In this document: one piece after another, positions 15,801-27,425 of the stretch
Numbering within the stretch: position 1 is the stretch's first letter
How the letters are laid out: the number at the start of each line of letters is the position of its first letter
Origin: Salvelinus alpinus
Taxonomy: Eukaryota; Chordata; Actinopteri; Salmoniformes; Salmonidae
Direction of reading: 5' to 3'
Length of the DNA: 64,000 nt
Assembly: GCF_045679555.1 (NCBI RefSeq)
Contig: NC_092091.1
Location: forward strand, 11,743,918-11,807,917
Translations under genes and position numbers: made by a program
The notes under the pieces: model-generated
What the model was told of the DNA's origin: nothing
Seen by the model: only the letters and a program-made list of their open reading frames with translations
Database searches by the model: none

Positions 15801-17827
15801 TTAGTTGAGATAGGACCCTGCCTTCACAGGGGGATATTTGTTGGACCCGTCACAACAGGTGATGAGGGCCTCATCCTCCAGCTGCACATAAAAATCCAGG
15901 GACTGCAGTGTGATCCAGTCTCCAGCAGGGGGCAGTAAAACCCTATGGACCTGAAAGGGAAATTGAGGAGTAAAAATGTCACAGGAAGGCCAAAAAGGTC
16001 ATCAAGGACAACAACCACCCGAGCCACTGCCTGTTCACCCTGTTATCATCCCGAAGGTGAGGTCAGTACAGGTGCATCAACGCTGGGACCGAGAGACTGA
16101 AAAACAGCTTCTATCTCAAGGCCATCACTGTTAAACAGCCATCACTTACATTGAGAGGCTGCTGCCAACATACTGACTCAAATCTCTGGCCACTTTAATA
16201 AATGGACTTAATAAAGGTATCACTACTCACTTTAAATAACACCACTTTAATAATGTTTACATATCCTACATACTGTTCTCAAATTAAAATAATGTATTTT
16301 ATACCATCTATTGCATCTTGCCTATGCCGCTCGGCCATCGCTCATCCATATATTTATATGTACCATATTCTTATTCCATCCCTTTACTTTCGTGTGTATA
16401 AGGTAGTTGTTGTGGAATTGTTAGACTACTTGTTAGATATTACTGCACGGTCGGAACTAGAAGCACAAGCATTTCGCTACACTCGCATTAACATCTGCTA
16501 ATCATGTGTATGTGACCAATACAATTTGATTAGATTTGATTTTGACATTGATGTTTCCACAGAGACCTGAGTCATATTCACTAGGCACCAAACTGAAGAA
16601 AATGAACTGAAACAGGGAGGGACTAACTGAAACAGGGAGGGACTAACTGAAACTAACTGAACTTAAGAAAATGAACTGAAACAGGGAGGGACTAACTGAA
16701 ACAGGGAGGGACTAACTGAAACAGGGAGGGACTAACTGAACTTAAGGAAATGAACTGAAACAGGGAGGGACTAACTGAAACAGGGAGGGACTAACTGAAA
16801 CAGGGATGGACTAACTGAAACAGCGAGGGACTAACTGAAACAGGCAGGGACAAACTGAACTTAAGAAAATGAACTGAAACAGCGAGGGACTAACTGAAAC
16901 AGGGAGGGACTAACTGAAACAGGGAGGGACTAACTGAAACAGGGAGGGACTAACTGAAGTTAAGAAAATGAACTGAAACAGGGAGGGACTAACTGAAACA
17001 GGGAGGGACTAACTGTACTTAAGAAAATGAACTGAAACAGGGAGGGACTAACTGAAACAGGGAGGGACTAACTGAAACAGGGAGGGACTAACTGAAACAG
17101 GCAGGGACTAACTGAACTTAAGAAAATGAACTGAAACAGGGAGGGACTAACTGAAACAGGGAGGGACTAACTGTACTTAAGAAAATGAACTGAAACAGGG
17201 AGGGACTAACTGAAACAGGGAGGGAATAACTGAACTTAAGAAAATGAACTGAAACAGGGAGGGACTAACTGAAACAGGGAGGGAATAACTGAAACAGGGA
17301 GGGACTAACTGAAACAGGGAGGGACTAACTGAAACAGGGAGGGAATAACTGAAACAGGGAGGGACTAACTGAACTTAAGAAAATGAACTGAAACAGGGAG
17401 GGACTAACTGAAACAGGGAGGGACTAACTGAAACAGGGAGGGACTAACTGAAACAGGGAGGGACTAACTGAACTTAAGAAAATGAACTGAAACAGGGAGG
17501 GACTAACTGAAACAGGGAGGGACTAACTGAACTTTACATTTCTGTTGTTGAACATAAGAAAATAGATGTTTGTTTTCGTTTTATGTTGCTAAATGTTTTT
17601 GCTACACTGTGCCCTAACGAATACAACCCTGTATTCAAATTCTACATGCAATTAGCCTGTAACGTCTTGTATGATCTTATCAAGTAAAGGTATTTCTATT
17701 GGAAGGGCAATTCTCACCACTGAGAGGAAAACATCACTGGTCCACCTCTGCATCAGGTCAGCTATGTTGATCAGTACTGTCCCAGGGATGCTGGGAGCAG
17801 AGATGAACTCCCCTGACCTGGTACCAC
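15801..17827 (-). CDS. 2-oxoglutarate/Fe(II) oxygenase-like gene, last two exons
   Basis: Exon 17827-17718 (110 bp) reads GTRSGEFISAPSIPGT, then NIADLMQRWTSD, and ends at a GTG|GTGAGA donor. Exon 15950-15801 (150 bp) follows a TTTCAG acceptor and reads VHRVLLPPAG, then EDEALITCCDGSNKYPP, to a stop. The join is in phase and creates the conserved S-x-V-H-R-V block around the third iron-binding histidine of the isopenicillin-N-synthase-like family. At the usual RxS 2-oxoglutarate site I see LQS. The upstream exons with the HxD pair were not found, so this is a gene fragment or the 3' end of a gene whose 5' part lies elsewhere. The intron carries a LINE tail and a minisatellite. Confidence 0.65.
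15965..16550 (+). mobile_element. LINE 3' end, 5'-truncated
   Basis: The segment includes ACAACCACCCGAGCCACTGC and AGCATTTCGCTACACTCGC and ends with a TTTGATTAGATTTGATTTT tail. This is a very common salmonid LINE 3' region, and a more upstream part of what looks like the same family is at 39190-39310. I think it is Rex/RTE-like but am not certain of the clade. Confidence 0.6.
16600..17535. repeat. 20-bp minisatellite with higher-order spacing
   Basis: Units ACTAACTGAAACAGGGAGGG are repeated about forty times, punctuated irregularly every two to six copies by a CTTAAGAAAATGAACTG variant. This gives a higher-order pattern. It sits inside the intron of the oxygenase-like gene. Confidence 0.95.
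17536..17717. other. Oxygenase intron, unique part
   Basis: AT-rich sequence between the minisatellite and the penultimate exon. Nothing recognised. Confidence 0.5.
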
Positions 17828-18025
17828 CTATGGAGTTGTCATTTTAATATCAGTTTAACCCCATTACTGCTATAACACACACAAACCATGTTAAGTCACC
17901 ACAGAGAGAGAAAGAGAGAGACCCAGACTCAACGGTTAGCTTACCATTTGAAGTACTTTATTAGGCCTACGTGGTCTAAAAGGAAGGACAAAACAATCAG
18001 GAGGATCCACTTTTACAGACATGAT

Positions 18026-18383
18026 TGTCACGGCTGTTGAATGAACTGAACCAAGGTGCAGCGTGGTGAGCGTACATTTAGTCTTTTATTCGAAATGACG
18101 CCGACAAAACAATAAACAATACAAAACAAACCGTGAAGCTTAAGGCTAAGTGCCATCAAACAAAGTTAACCTCCCACAAACACAGGTGGGAAAAAGGGTA
18201 CCTAAGTATGGTTCCCAATAAGAGAAAACGATAGACAGCTGTCCCTGATTGAGAACCATACCCGGCCAAAACCTAGAAATAGAAAATCATAGAAACCCAA
18301 AACATAGAATGCCCACACCAACTCACGCCCTGACCAGACCAAAATAGAGACATAAAAAGGATCTCTAAGGTCAGGGCGTGACA
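18026..18383 (-). mobile_element. Solo LTR with 5-bp TSD ATGAT
   Basis: Bounded by perfect ATGAT duplications (18021-18025, 18384-18388) and terminal TGTCACGG...GGCGTGACA. It has the same length (358 bp) and family as the LTR at 38628-38985. It landed inside one copy of a two-copy repeat (AGGAGGATCCAC...ACATGATACAGACCC), whose intact copy is at about 18428-18490. Confidence 0.85.
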
Positions 18384-18489
18384 ATGATACAGACCCACTG
18401 ACAGCACATTGACCAAACAAAACAACCAGGAGGATCCACATTAACAGACATGATACAGACCCACTGACAGCACATTGACCAAACAAAAT

Positions 18490-19232
18490 AACCCTGTCAA
18501 TGTGAGCTGGAATTACATGGGTCGATTATAAAACTGTTTGTTGAACACAAATATTTGAATTGGAATAGACTGTCACTGGCAACCATGGTTACGAGGAGGG
18601 GATACTATAATATAATGTTGTTGGGTCTGTAAAATCACTCTCCTCGTGGAGAAAAGCACCAGAGAAAAGCATCAGAGAAAAGCATCATTCTAACATTACC
18701 TCAAATCATTAATAAGATACTAATGAGATGGACCTTTATAAGCAATATAACAACGCAGATGTACAAACTATGGCATATATGACGATAAGAGGTTTAAGAG
18801 GCAAGACGTCATTTAAGAGGACATTAAGACATGAGCGAGCTGAGACGGATCTAGCCTATATGCTGCCTATTTGTTCAGCACTTTTGAAATGGACAGCGAC
18901 ATAATTCAGAATATGGGCCGTTCTTACAATATTCTCCCTGTACACCAAGTCAGAACAGTAGGCTAAATTAACAGGGGCACATAAGCAAACAATGAAAGCT
19001 TTTACAAGGGGGCAGGTAAGCAAACAATGAAAGCTGTTACAATATTGGAATATGAGATTTCTCAGATACAGGCTATGTAGGTTAGATGTGCACCACCAAG
19101 TCAGAACAGTAGGCTAAGACATGAGGGAGAAACGGACCACATTCTTCGGGTGATGCACATGGGCTACCAACTGCTTACTACACAACATACACTTAGTATT
19201 ATTTTCTTAGCTACAGTATTTACATCTCCCTG
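18490..19232. other. Intergenic, nothing recognised
   Basis: About 740 bases with a short direct repeat (AAGCAAACAATGAAAGCT, about 18983 and 19018) and two copies of CACCAAGTCAGAACAGTAGGCTAA (truncated here for length) near 18943 and 19091. No gene seen. Confidence 0.5.
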
Positions 19233-19238
19233 ATATAT

Positions 19239-21035
19239 TTTAGCCGTACCCTTATCCTACTCCTCCTCTGTTCCTCTGGTGATGTAGAGGTGAATCCAGG
19301 CCCTGCAGTACCTAGCTCCACTCCTATTCCCCAGGCGCTCTCTTTTGATGACTTCTGTAACCGTAATAGCCTTGGCTTCATGCATGTTAACATTAGAAGC
19401 CTCCTCCCTAAGTTTGTTTTGTTCACTGCTTTAGCACACTCTGCCAACCCGGATGTTTTAGCCGTGTCTGAATCCTGGCTTAGAAAGACCACCAAAAATT
19501 CAGACATTTTCATCCCCAATTACACGATTTTCAGACAAGATAGAACGGCCAAAGGGGGCGGTGTTGCAATCTACTGCAAAGATTGCCTGCAGAGTTCTGT
19601 TTTACTATCCAGGTCTGTTCCCAAACAATTTGAACTTCTACTTTTAAAAATCCACCTCTCTAAAAACAAGTCTCTCACCGTTGCCGCCTGCTATAGACCA
19701 CCCTCTGCCCCCAGCTGTGCTCTGGACACTATATGTGAACTGATTGCCCCCCATCTATCTTCAGAGCTCGTGCTGCTAGGCGACCTAAATTTGAACATGC
19801 TCAACACCCCAGCCACCCTACAATCTAAGCTTGATGCCCTCAATCTCACACAAATTATCAATGAACCTACCAGGTACCACCCCAATTCCGTAAACACGGG
19901 TACCCTCATAGATATCATCCTAACAAACCTGCCCTCCAAATACACCTCTGCTGTTTTCAACCAAGATCTCAGCGATCACTGCCTCATTGCCTGCATCCGT
20001 AATGGGTCAGCGGTCAAACGACCTCCACTCATCACTGTCAAACGCTCCCTGAAACACTTCAGCGAGCAGGCCTTTCTAATCGACCTGGCCGGGGTATCCT
20101 GGAAGGATATTGATCTCATCCCGTCAGTAGAGGATGCCTGGACATTTTTAAAAAATGCCTTCCTCACCATCTTGAATAAGCATGCCCCATTCAAGAAATT
20201 TAGAACCAGGAACAGATATAGCCCTTGGTTCTCTCCTGACCTGACTGCCCTTAACCAACAGAAAAACATCCTATGGCGTTCTGCATTAGCATCGAACAGC
20301 CCCCGTGATATGCAACTTTTCAGGGAAGCCAGAAACCAATATACACAGGCAGTTAGAACAGCCAAGGCTAGCTTTTTCAAGCAGAAATTTGCTTCCTGCA
20401 ACACAAATTCAAAAAAGTTCTGGGACACCGTAAAGTCCATGGAGAATAAGAACACCTCCTCCCAGCTTCCAACCGCTCTGAAGATAGGAAACACTGTCAC
20501 CACCGACAAATCCACTATAATTGAGAATTTCAATAAGCATTTTTCTACGGCTGGCCATGCTTTCCACCTGGCTACCCCTACCCCGGACAACAGCACTGCC
20601 CTCCCCTCTGCTACTCGCCCAAGCCTTCCCCATTTCTCTTTCTCCCAAATACAGTCAGCTGATGTTCTAAAAGAGCTGCAAAATCTGGACCCTTACAAAT
20701 CAGCCGGGCTAGATAATCTGGACCCTTTCTTTCTAAAACTATCTGCTGAAATTGTGGCCACCCCTATTACTAGCCTCTTCAACCTCTCTTTCGTGTCGTC
20801 TGAGATTCCCAAAGATTGGAAAGCAGCTGCGGTTATCCCCCTCTTCAAAGGGGGGGACACTCTTGACCCTAACAGCTACAGACCTATATCTATCCTACCC
20901 TGCCTTTCTAAGGTCTTCGAAAGCCAAGTCAACAAACAGATTACCGACCATTTCGAATCCCACCATACCTTCTCCGCTATGCAATCTGGTTTCAGAGCTG
21001 GTCATGGGGCACCTCAGCCACGCTCAAGGTCATAA
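19239..21035 (+). pseudogene. LINE ORF2 part 1: 2A-like motif, endonuclease, RT N-terminus
   Basis: The frame is open from the 5' end of the element with no in-frame initiator before the 2A-like block. Endonuclease landmarks are HVNIRSLLPK, LAVSESWL, LLGDLN and SDHCLIA. The RT N-terminal part reads [13 protein letters not shown] and [15 protein letters not shown]. The frame breaks at about 21007, where one base is missing relative to the sister copy (GGGGCACC here, GGGTGCACC there), producing a stop at 21035. Confidence 0.85.
19281..19304 (+). other. 2A-like ribosome-skipping motif in LINE
   Basis: The codons read DVEVNPGP, matching the 2A core D-(V/I)-E-x-N-P-G-P, and are preceded by a leucine-rich [10 protein letters not shown]. 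The sister LINE has the same motif at 52743-52766. 2A-like sequences are known at the N-termini of APE-type LINE proteins; function here is inferred. Confidence 0.7.
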
Positions 21036-22195
21036 ACGATATCTTAACCGCCATCGATAGGAAACAATACTGTGCAGCCATATTCATTGACCTGGCCAAG
21101 GCTTTTGGCTCTGTCAATCACCACATCCTCATCGGCAGACTCGACAGCCTTGGTTTCTCTAATGATTGCCTCGCCTGGTTCACCAACTACTTCTCTGATC
21201 GAGTTCAGTGTGTCAAATCGGAGGGTCTGTTGTCCGGGCCTCTGGCAGTCTCTATGGGGGTGCCACAGGGTTCAATTCTTGGACCGACTCTCTTCTCTGT
21301 ATACATCAATGATGTCGCTCTTGCTGCTGGTGATTCTCTGATCCACCTCTACGCAGACGACACTATTCTGTATACTTCTGGCCCTTCTTTTGACACTGTG
21401 TTAACAACCCTCCAGGCGAGCTTCAATGCCATACAACTCTCCTTCCGTGGCCTCCAATTGCTCTTAAATACAAGTAAAACTAAATGCATGCTCTTCAACC
21501 GATCGCTGCCTGCACCTGCCCGCCTGTCCAACATCACTACTCTGGACGGCTCTGACTTAGAATATGTGGACAACTACAAATACCTAGGTGTCTGGTTAGA
21601 CTGTAAACTCTCCTTCCAGACTCACATCAAACATCTCCAATCCAAAGTCAAATCTAGAATTGGCTTCCTATTCCGCAACAAAGCATCCTTTACTCATGCT
21701 GCCAAACATACCCTTGTAAAACTGACCATCCTACCAATCCTCGACTTCGGTGATGTCATTTACAAAATAGCCTCCAAAACCCTACTCAATAAATTGGATG
21801 CAGTCTATCACAGTGCCATCCGTTTTGTCACCAAAGCCCCATATACTACCCACCACTGCGACCTGTACACTCTCGTTGGCTGGCCCTCGCTTCATACTCG
21901 TCGCCAAACCCACTGGTTCCAGGTCATCTACAAGACCCTGCTAGGTAAAGTCCCCCCTTATCTCAGCTCGCTGGTCACCATAGCAGCACCTACCTGTAGC
22001 ACGCGCTCCAGCAGGTATATCTCTCTAGTCACCCCCAAAACCAATTCTTCCTTTGGACGCCTCTCCTTCCAGTTCTCTGCTGCCAATGACTGGAACGAAC
22101 TACAAAAATCTCTGAAACTGGAAACACTTATCTCCCTCACTAGCTTTAAGCACCAGCTGTCAGAGCAGCTCATAGATTACTGCACCTGTACATAG
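21011..22195 (+). pseudogene. LINE ORF2 part 2: RT catalytic core to C-terminus
   Basis: The continuation after the one-base deletion is open from 21011 to the stop at 22195. Motifs are IDLAKAFGSVNH (second Asp replaced by Gly), GVPQGSILGP, and an intact YADD box at about 21350. The C-terminal part, NYKYLGVWLD to LLGKVPPYLSSL, is complete. Apart from the deletion, this copy is nearly full coding length from the 2A onwards. Confidence 0.85.
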
Positions 22196-22689
22196 CCCAT
22201 CTATAATTTAGCCCAAACAACTACCTCTTTACCTACTGTATTTATTTATTTATTTATTTTGCTCCTTTGCAACCCATTATTTCTGTCTCTACTTTGCGCT
22301 TTCTTCCACTGCAAACCAACCATTCCAGTGTTTTTAGTTTTTATTTTACTTGCTGTGTTGTATTCACTTCGCCTCCATGGCCTTTTATATTTTTATTTAT
22401 TTATACATATATTTGTTTGCCTTCACCTCCCTTATCTCACCTCACTTGCTCACATTGTATATAGACTTATTTTTTTCACTGTATTATTGACTATATGTTT
22501 GTTTTACTCCATGTGTAACTATGTGTTGTTGTATGTGTCGAACTGCTTTGCTTTATCTTGGCCAGGTCGCAATTGTAAATGAGAACGTGTTCTCAATTTG
22601 CCTACCTGGTTAAATAAAGGTTAAATAAATAAAAAATAAAATAAATATATTACATCATTTATGCAGCAGCATACTAGACATATTTATGG

Positions 22690-23340
22690 ACCATTGTTAT
22701 GCCGTGCTCACATGAACAGGAAGTTGGCACAGCGGTCCTTCTTGTGGGAAAACTTCTCAATGACTTTATCAAAGTCGGGCATTCTCAGGATGAAGTCATG
22801 CTGGATTGACAGCATGGCCAATGCATTTAACCTTTTCTGACCCATGGAGTTGCGTATGAAGGCTTTTATCCTTTTAAGGTTGAAAAGTTTCTCTCTGACT
22901 CGCCGATTGTCATCAGAGTGAAGATGATGATTTGGCCTCCTGCAGATTGTTCTCGTAGACTGATTTCAATCAAGTGTTGTTTTCCAGTGTGCAGCCCAGG
23001 ATGCAGGTAGACAGTGAACAGCTCCCTGTTCAACTTCTCCTGGTTGCCCTCAGGCCATAGCTTTGTAGTACACTGGAGTTGTGTGGTGGGAAAGGAATCC
23101 TAGCGTTTGGACACCAGGTACATTACCACTCATCACCGCTGCCCTGTCACAGGTTTGTACAACTTGACATGCAGTGGTGCTAGGACTTGTTTGATAGTGT
23201 TGGAGAGGCCAACACCAGTTTTGTCCTTCACCTCTACAACAACCTCTCACACACTGTTGTCTGGTAACATGTAGCACAGCACTATCACCATCTGTAATTT
23301 ATAAGAGACGTCAGTGGTCCCGTCTGCCTGTACAGACACA
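22690..23340 (-). pseudogene. hAT-family transposase-derived fragment
   Basis: Minus-strand frames give VSVQADGTTDVS (about 23330), CDRAAVMSGNVPGVQ (about 23150) and, further on, ERNFSTLKRIKAFIRNS, LNALAMLSIQ and a KVIEKFSHKKDR block (about 22900-22740). These resemble the catalytic and C-terminal dimerisation parts of hAT / zinc-finger MYM-type proteins in fish. Frameshifts and stops are present. It abuts the 45-bp minisatellite. Confidence 0.6.
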
Positions 23341-23343
23341 AAA

Positions 23344-23788
23344 GGAGTCTATGAAGACACTCTGTCTGTTCCAATGGAAGACACTCACCAGCTCTATGAA
23401 GACACTCTGTCTGTTCCAATGGAAGACACTCACCAGCTCTATGAAGACACTCTGTCTGTTCCAATGGAAGACACTCACCAGCTCTATGAAGACACTGTCT
23501 GTTCCAATGGAAGACACTCACCAGCTCTATGAAGACACTCTGTCTGTTCCAATGGAAGACACTCACCAGCTCTATGAAGACACTCTGTCTGTTCCAATGG
23601 AAGACACTCACCAGCTCTATGAAGACACTCTGTCTGTTCCAATGGAAGACACTCACCAGCTCTATGAAGACACTCTGTCTGTTCCAATGGAAGACACTCA
23701 CCAGCTCTATGAAGACACTCTGTCTGTTCCAATGGAAGACACTCACCAGCTCTATGAAGACACTCTGTCTGTTCCAATGGAAGACACA
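23344..23788. repeat. 45-bp minisatellite
   Basis: About ten copies of a unit starting GAAGACACTCTGTCTGTTCC and ending CACCAGCTCTAT; one copy lacks two bases. Because 45 is a multiple of three, long open frames run through it on both strands, but they are not genes. The last unit passes into the L1 coding sequence, suggesting an L1 origin. Confidence 0.95.
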
Positions 23789-24367
23789 GAGGTTTCAATA
23801 CCTTGGGATCTTTGTAACAACAGGCCTGAATTGCCTTTTCAAGGAAAATTATCTCCCAGTTCTTGATCGAATTGAGAATGATCTCTGAACCTGGATCTCC
23901 CTCCCAATCAGCTTAGTGGGAAGAATCAATGTTCTGTATGAACATCCTCCCTAGATTCAACTATTTATTTCAGATGCTCCCATGATATCGCCCAGTTTCT
24001 ATTTTCAAAACAACCAACCAAAGCATCACCAAATGTATATGGGCCAATAAAAACCCTAGGATCAAGTTCTCCACTCTATTGCAACCTGAATCTAAGGGTG
24101 GTCTTACCATTTCCTGCCTTCAATTGTACTACTGGTCTGCCCAAATCCACAACATGTTAACATGGATCACAAAAAGACAAGACTCAATGTGGATTCAGAT
24201 AGAGGCCCAATCCTGTGGTTCATTGTCCCTAAGCTCAATTCTATTCATGAATAACTTTAGTGAAGTGGTCAACATCGCCAGAACCTTTGTGATTTACAGC
24301 ACCCTACTAGCATGGAAGGACTACAGGAAATACCTTGACAACCAGGCTGCATCACATCCGGTCCTGA

Positions 24368-24490
24368 TCGGGAGTCCCATAGTGCGGCTCACAATTGGTC
24401 CAGTGTCGTCCGGGTTTGGCCATCATTGTAAATCAGAATTTGTTCTTAACTGACTTGCCTAGTTAAATAAATGAAATAAAGTAAAAATTA
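24368..24490 (+). mobile_element. SINE 3' fragment
   Basis: 5'-truncated. It contains GTGTCGTCCGGGTTTGGCC and the tail TTGTTCTTAACTGACTTGCC plus TAGTTAAATAAATG, the shared LINE/SINE tail of salmonids. It interrupts the L1 fragment. Confidence 0.65.
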
Positions 24491-25059
24491 ATCCCAGATA
24501 TGCTCTCACTCACCTATAGTATACAACTCAGACTTGCCAAAAGCCCTGAGTGATTCCACTCACCTATTGTACGCAACCCAAACTTGCCAAAAGCCCTGAG
24601 TGATGCCAACTTTCATCTTTGGCATTCTCTAGTGTTCAGAACCTTTTCAGACCTGTTACATCAGAACACTACTACACTGAAAGCCTTTCAAGAGCTCTGC
24701 AGTGAATTCAATGTGCCAAGATCCAGTTTGTTTTCATATCTTCAGATTAGACAGGTCATTTCCTCATTGACTTCCAAGGGGAGGTTTAGAGCTCAGCTGA
24801 ATGAAGTTGAGAGCCTTCTTGCTACAGAACAGTCCATCAAAGACTACATCTCCTATATCATATATCTCCTTTCTGAGAATGTGGACTCCTCCTTTACTCC
24901 TGTAAAATGAAATAATCTAATTACACATTCTATTACACCTCAGTGAGACTCCATAGAATGAGTCCTTTTAAATTTCTCCTGATTGTAAAAGATGTACCTC
25001 TGAAAGTGGAACCTATATTCATCTATTTTGGAGTTGTAGAGAGATTACCAGATTTTGGC

Positions 25060-27045
25060 AATCTATACATACTGCCGAACTGAACATATTAGATATACAG
25101 TTTGATAGGACCCAGTGTCTCTGTCTTCAATCTATACATACTGCTGAACAGAACATGTACCGTTTGATAGGACCCAGTGTCTCTGTCTTCAATCTATACA
25201 TACTGCCGAACAGAACATGTACCGTTTGATAGGACCCAGTGTCTCTGTCTTCAATCTATACATACTGCTGAACAGAACATGTACCGTTTGATAGGACCCA
25301 GTGTCTCTGTCTTCAATCTATACATACTGCTGAACAGAACATGTACCGTTTGATAGGACCCAGTGTCTCTGTCTTCAATCTATACATACTGCTGAACAGA
25401 ACATGTACCGTTTGATAGGACCCAGTGTCTCTGTCTTCAATCTATACATACTGCCGAACAGAACATGTACCGTTTGATAGGACCCAGTGTCTCTGTCTTC
25501 AATCTATACATACTGCTGAACAGAACATGTACCGTTTGATAGGACCCAGTGTCTCTGTCTTCAATCTATACATACTGCTGAACAGAACATGTACCGTTTG
25601 ATATGACCCAGTGGCACTGTCTTCAATCTATACATACTGCTGAACAGAACATGTACCGTTTGATAGGACCCAGTGTCTCTGTCTTCAATCTATACATACT
25701 GCTGAACAGAACATGTACCGTTTGATAGGACCCAGTGTCTCTGTCTTCAATCTATACATACTGCTGAACAGAACATGTACCGTTTGATAGGACCCAGTGT
25801 CTCTGTCTTCAATCTATACATACTGCTGAACAGAACATGTACCGTTTGATAGGACCCAGTGTCTCTGTCTTCAATCTATACATACTGCTGAACAGAACAT
25901 GTACCGTTTGATATGACCCAGTGTCTCTGTCTTCAATCTATACATACTGCTGAACAGAACATGTACCGTTTGATAGGACCCAGTGTCTCTGTCTTCAATC
26001 TATACATACTGCTGAACAGAACATGTACCGTTTGATAGGACCCAGTGTCTCTGTCTTCAATCTATACATACTGCTGAACAGAACATGTACCGTTTGATAG
26101 GACCCAGTGTCTCTGTCTTCAATCTATACATACTGCTGAACAGAACATGTACCGTTTGATATGACCCAGTGGCACTGTCTTCAATCTATACATACTGCTG
26201 AACAGAACATGTACCGTTTGATATGACCCAGTGGCACTGTCTTCAATCTATACATACTGCTGAACAGAACATGTACCGTTTGATAGGACCCAGTGTCTCT
26301 GTCTTCAATCTATACATACTGCTGAACAGAACATGTACCGTTTGATAGGACCCAGTGTCTCTGTCTTCAATCTATACATACTGCTGAACAGAACATGTAC
26401 CGTTTGATAGGACCCAGTGTCTCTGTCTTCAATCTATACATACTGCTGAACAGAACATGTACCGTTTGATATGACCCAGTGGCACTGTCTTCAATCTATA
26501 CATACTGCTGAACAGAACATGTACCGTTTGATAGGACCCAGTGTCTCTGTCTTCAATCTATACATACTGCTGAACAGAACATGTACCGTTTGATAGGACC
26601 CAGTGTCTCTGTCTTCAGTCTATACATACTGCTGAACAGAACATATAGTCTGATATGACCCAGTGTCTCTGTCTTCAGTCTATACATACTGCTGAACAGA
26701 ACATGTAGTCTGATATGACCCAGTGTCTCTGTCTTCAATCTATACATACTGCTGAACAGAACATGTACCGTTTGATAGGACCCAGTGTCTCTGTCTTCAA
26801 TCTATACATACTGCTGAACAGAACATGTACCGTTTGATAGGACCCAGTGTCTCTGTCTTCAATCTATACATACTGCTGAACAGAACATGTACCGTTTGAT
26901 ATGACCCAGTGGCACTGTCTTCAATCTATACATACTGAACTGAACATATACAGTCTGATATGACCCAGTGTCTCTGTCTTCAGTCTATACATACTGCTGA
27001 ACAGAACATATACAGTTTGATATGACCCAGTGTCTCTGTCTTTTT
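25060..27045. repeat. 62-bp minisatellite, about 32 copies
   Basis: The unit begins TCAATCTATACATACTGCTG and ends CCCAGTGTCTCTGTCT. Variants with GGCACT in place of TCTCTG recur at intervals (near 25610, 26170, 26230, 26475 and 26905), suggesting spread of a variant along the array. The first unit (25060-25120) is continuous with L1 coding sequence. Confidence 0.95.
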
Positions 27046-27054
27046 AATCTCCAG

Positions 27055-27425
27055 CAGGATTTTGTTCTTGATCCAGACAGAGAACACGTGTTTATGACAT
27101 CACATACTGTGATCCAGACTGAGAACATGTGTTTATGACATCACATACTGTGATCCAGACAGAGAACACATGTTTATGACATCACATACTGTGATCCAGA
27201 CAGAGAACACGTGTTTATGACATCACATACTGTGATCCAGACAGAGAACATGTGTTTATGACATCACATACTGTGATCCAGAAAGAGAACATGTGTTTAT
27301 GACATCACATACTGTGATCCAGACATAGAAAATGTGTTTATGACATCACATACTGTGATCCAGACAGAGAACATGTGTTTATGACATTACATACTGTGAT
27401 CCAGACAGATCATTATTTTTTATGA
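27055..27425. repeat. 41-bp minisatellite, about 9 copies
   Basis: The unit GTGATCCAGACAGAGAACAC continues TGTTTATGACATCACATACT. It begins about 15 bp after the 62-bp array and ends where recognisable L1 coding sequence resumes. Confidence 0.95.

Larger units (their letters stand above)
19239..22644 (+). mobile_element. L2/RSg-1-like LINE, near-intact copy
   Basis: A 5'-truncated LINE with likely 7-bp TSD ATATATT (19233-19239 and 22645-22651). It encodes an N-terminal 2A-like motif, APE endonuclease and reverse transcriptase, and ends with the GGTTAAATAAAGGTTAAATAAA tail style shared by RSg-1 LINEs and salmonid SINEs. A closely related copy lies at 51508-62780. Confidence 0.85.

Noticed and set aside
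23351-23888. Long open frames of repeated 15-residue units on both strands, possible repeat protein
   Set aside because: They are by-products of a 45-bp minisatellite whose unit is a multiple of three; frames are open on both strands and match L1-derived sequence.
25060-27425. Regularly spaced repeats resembling a CRISPR array
   Set aside because: Units are directly tandem without unique spacers, the genome is vertebrate and no cas genes exist.
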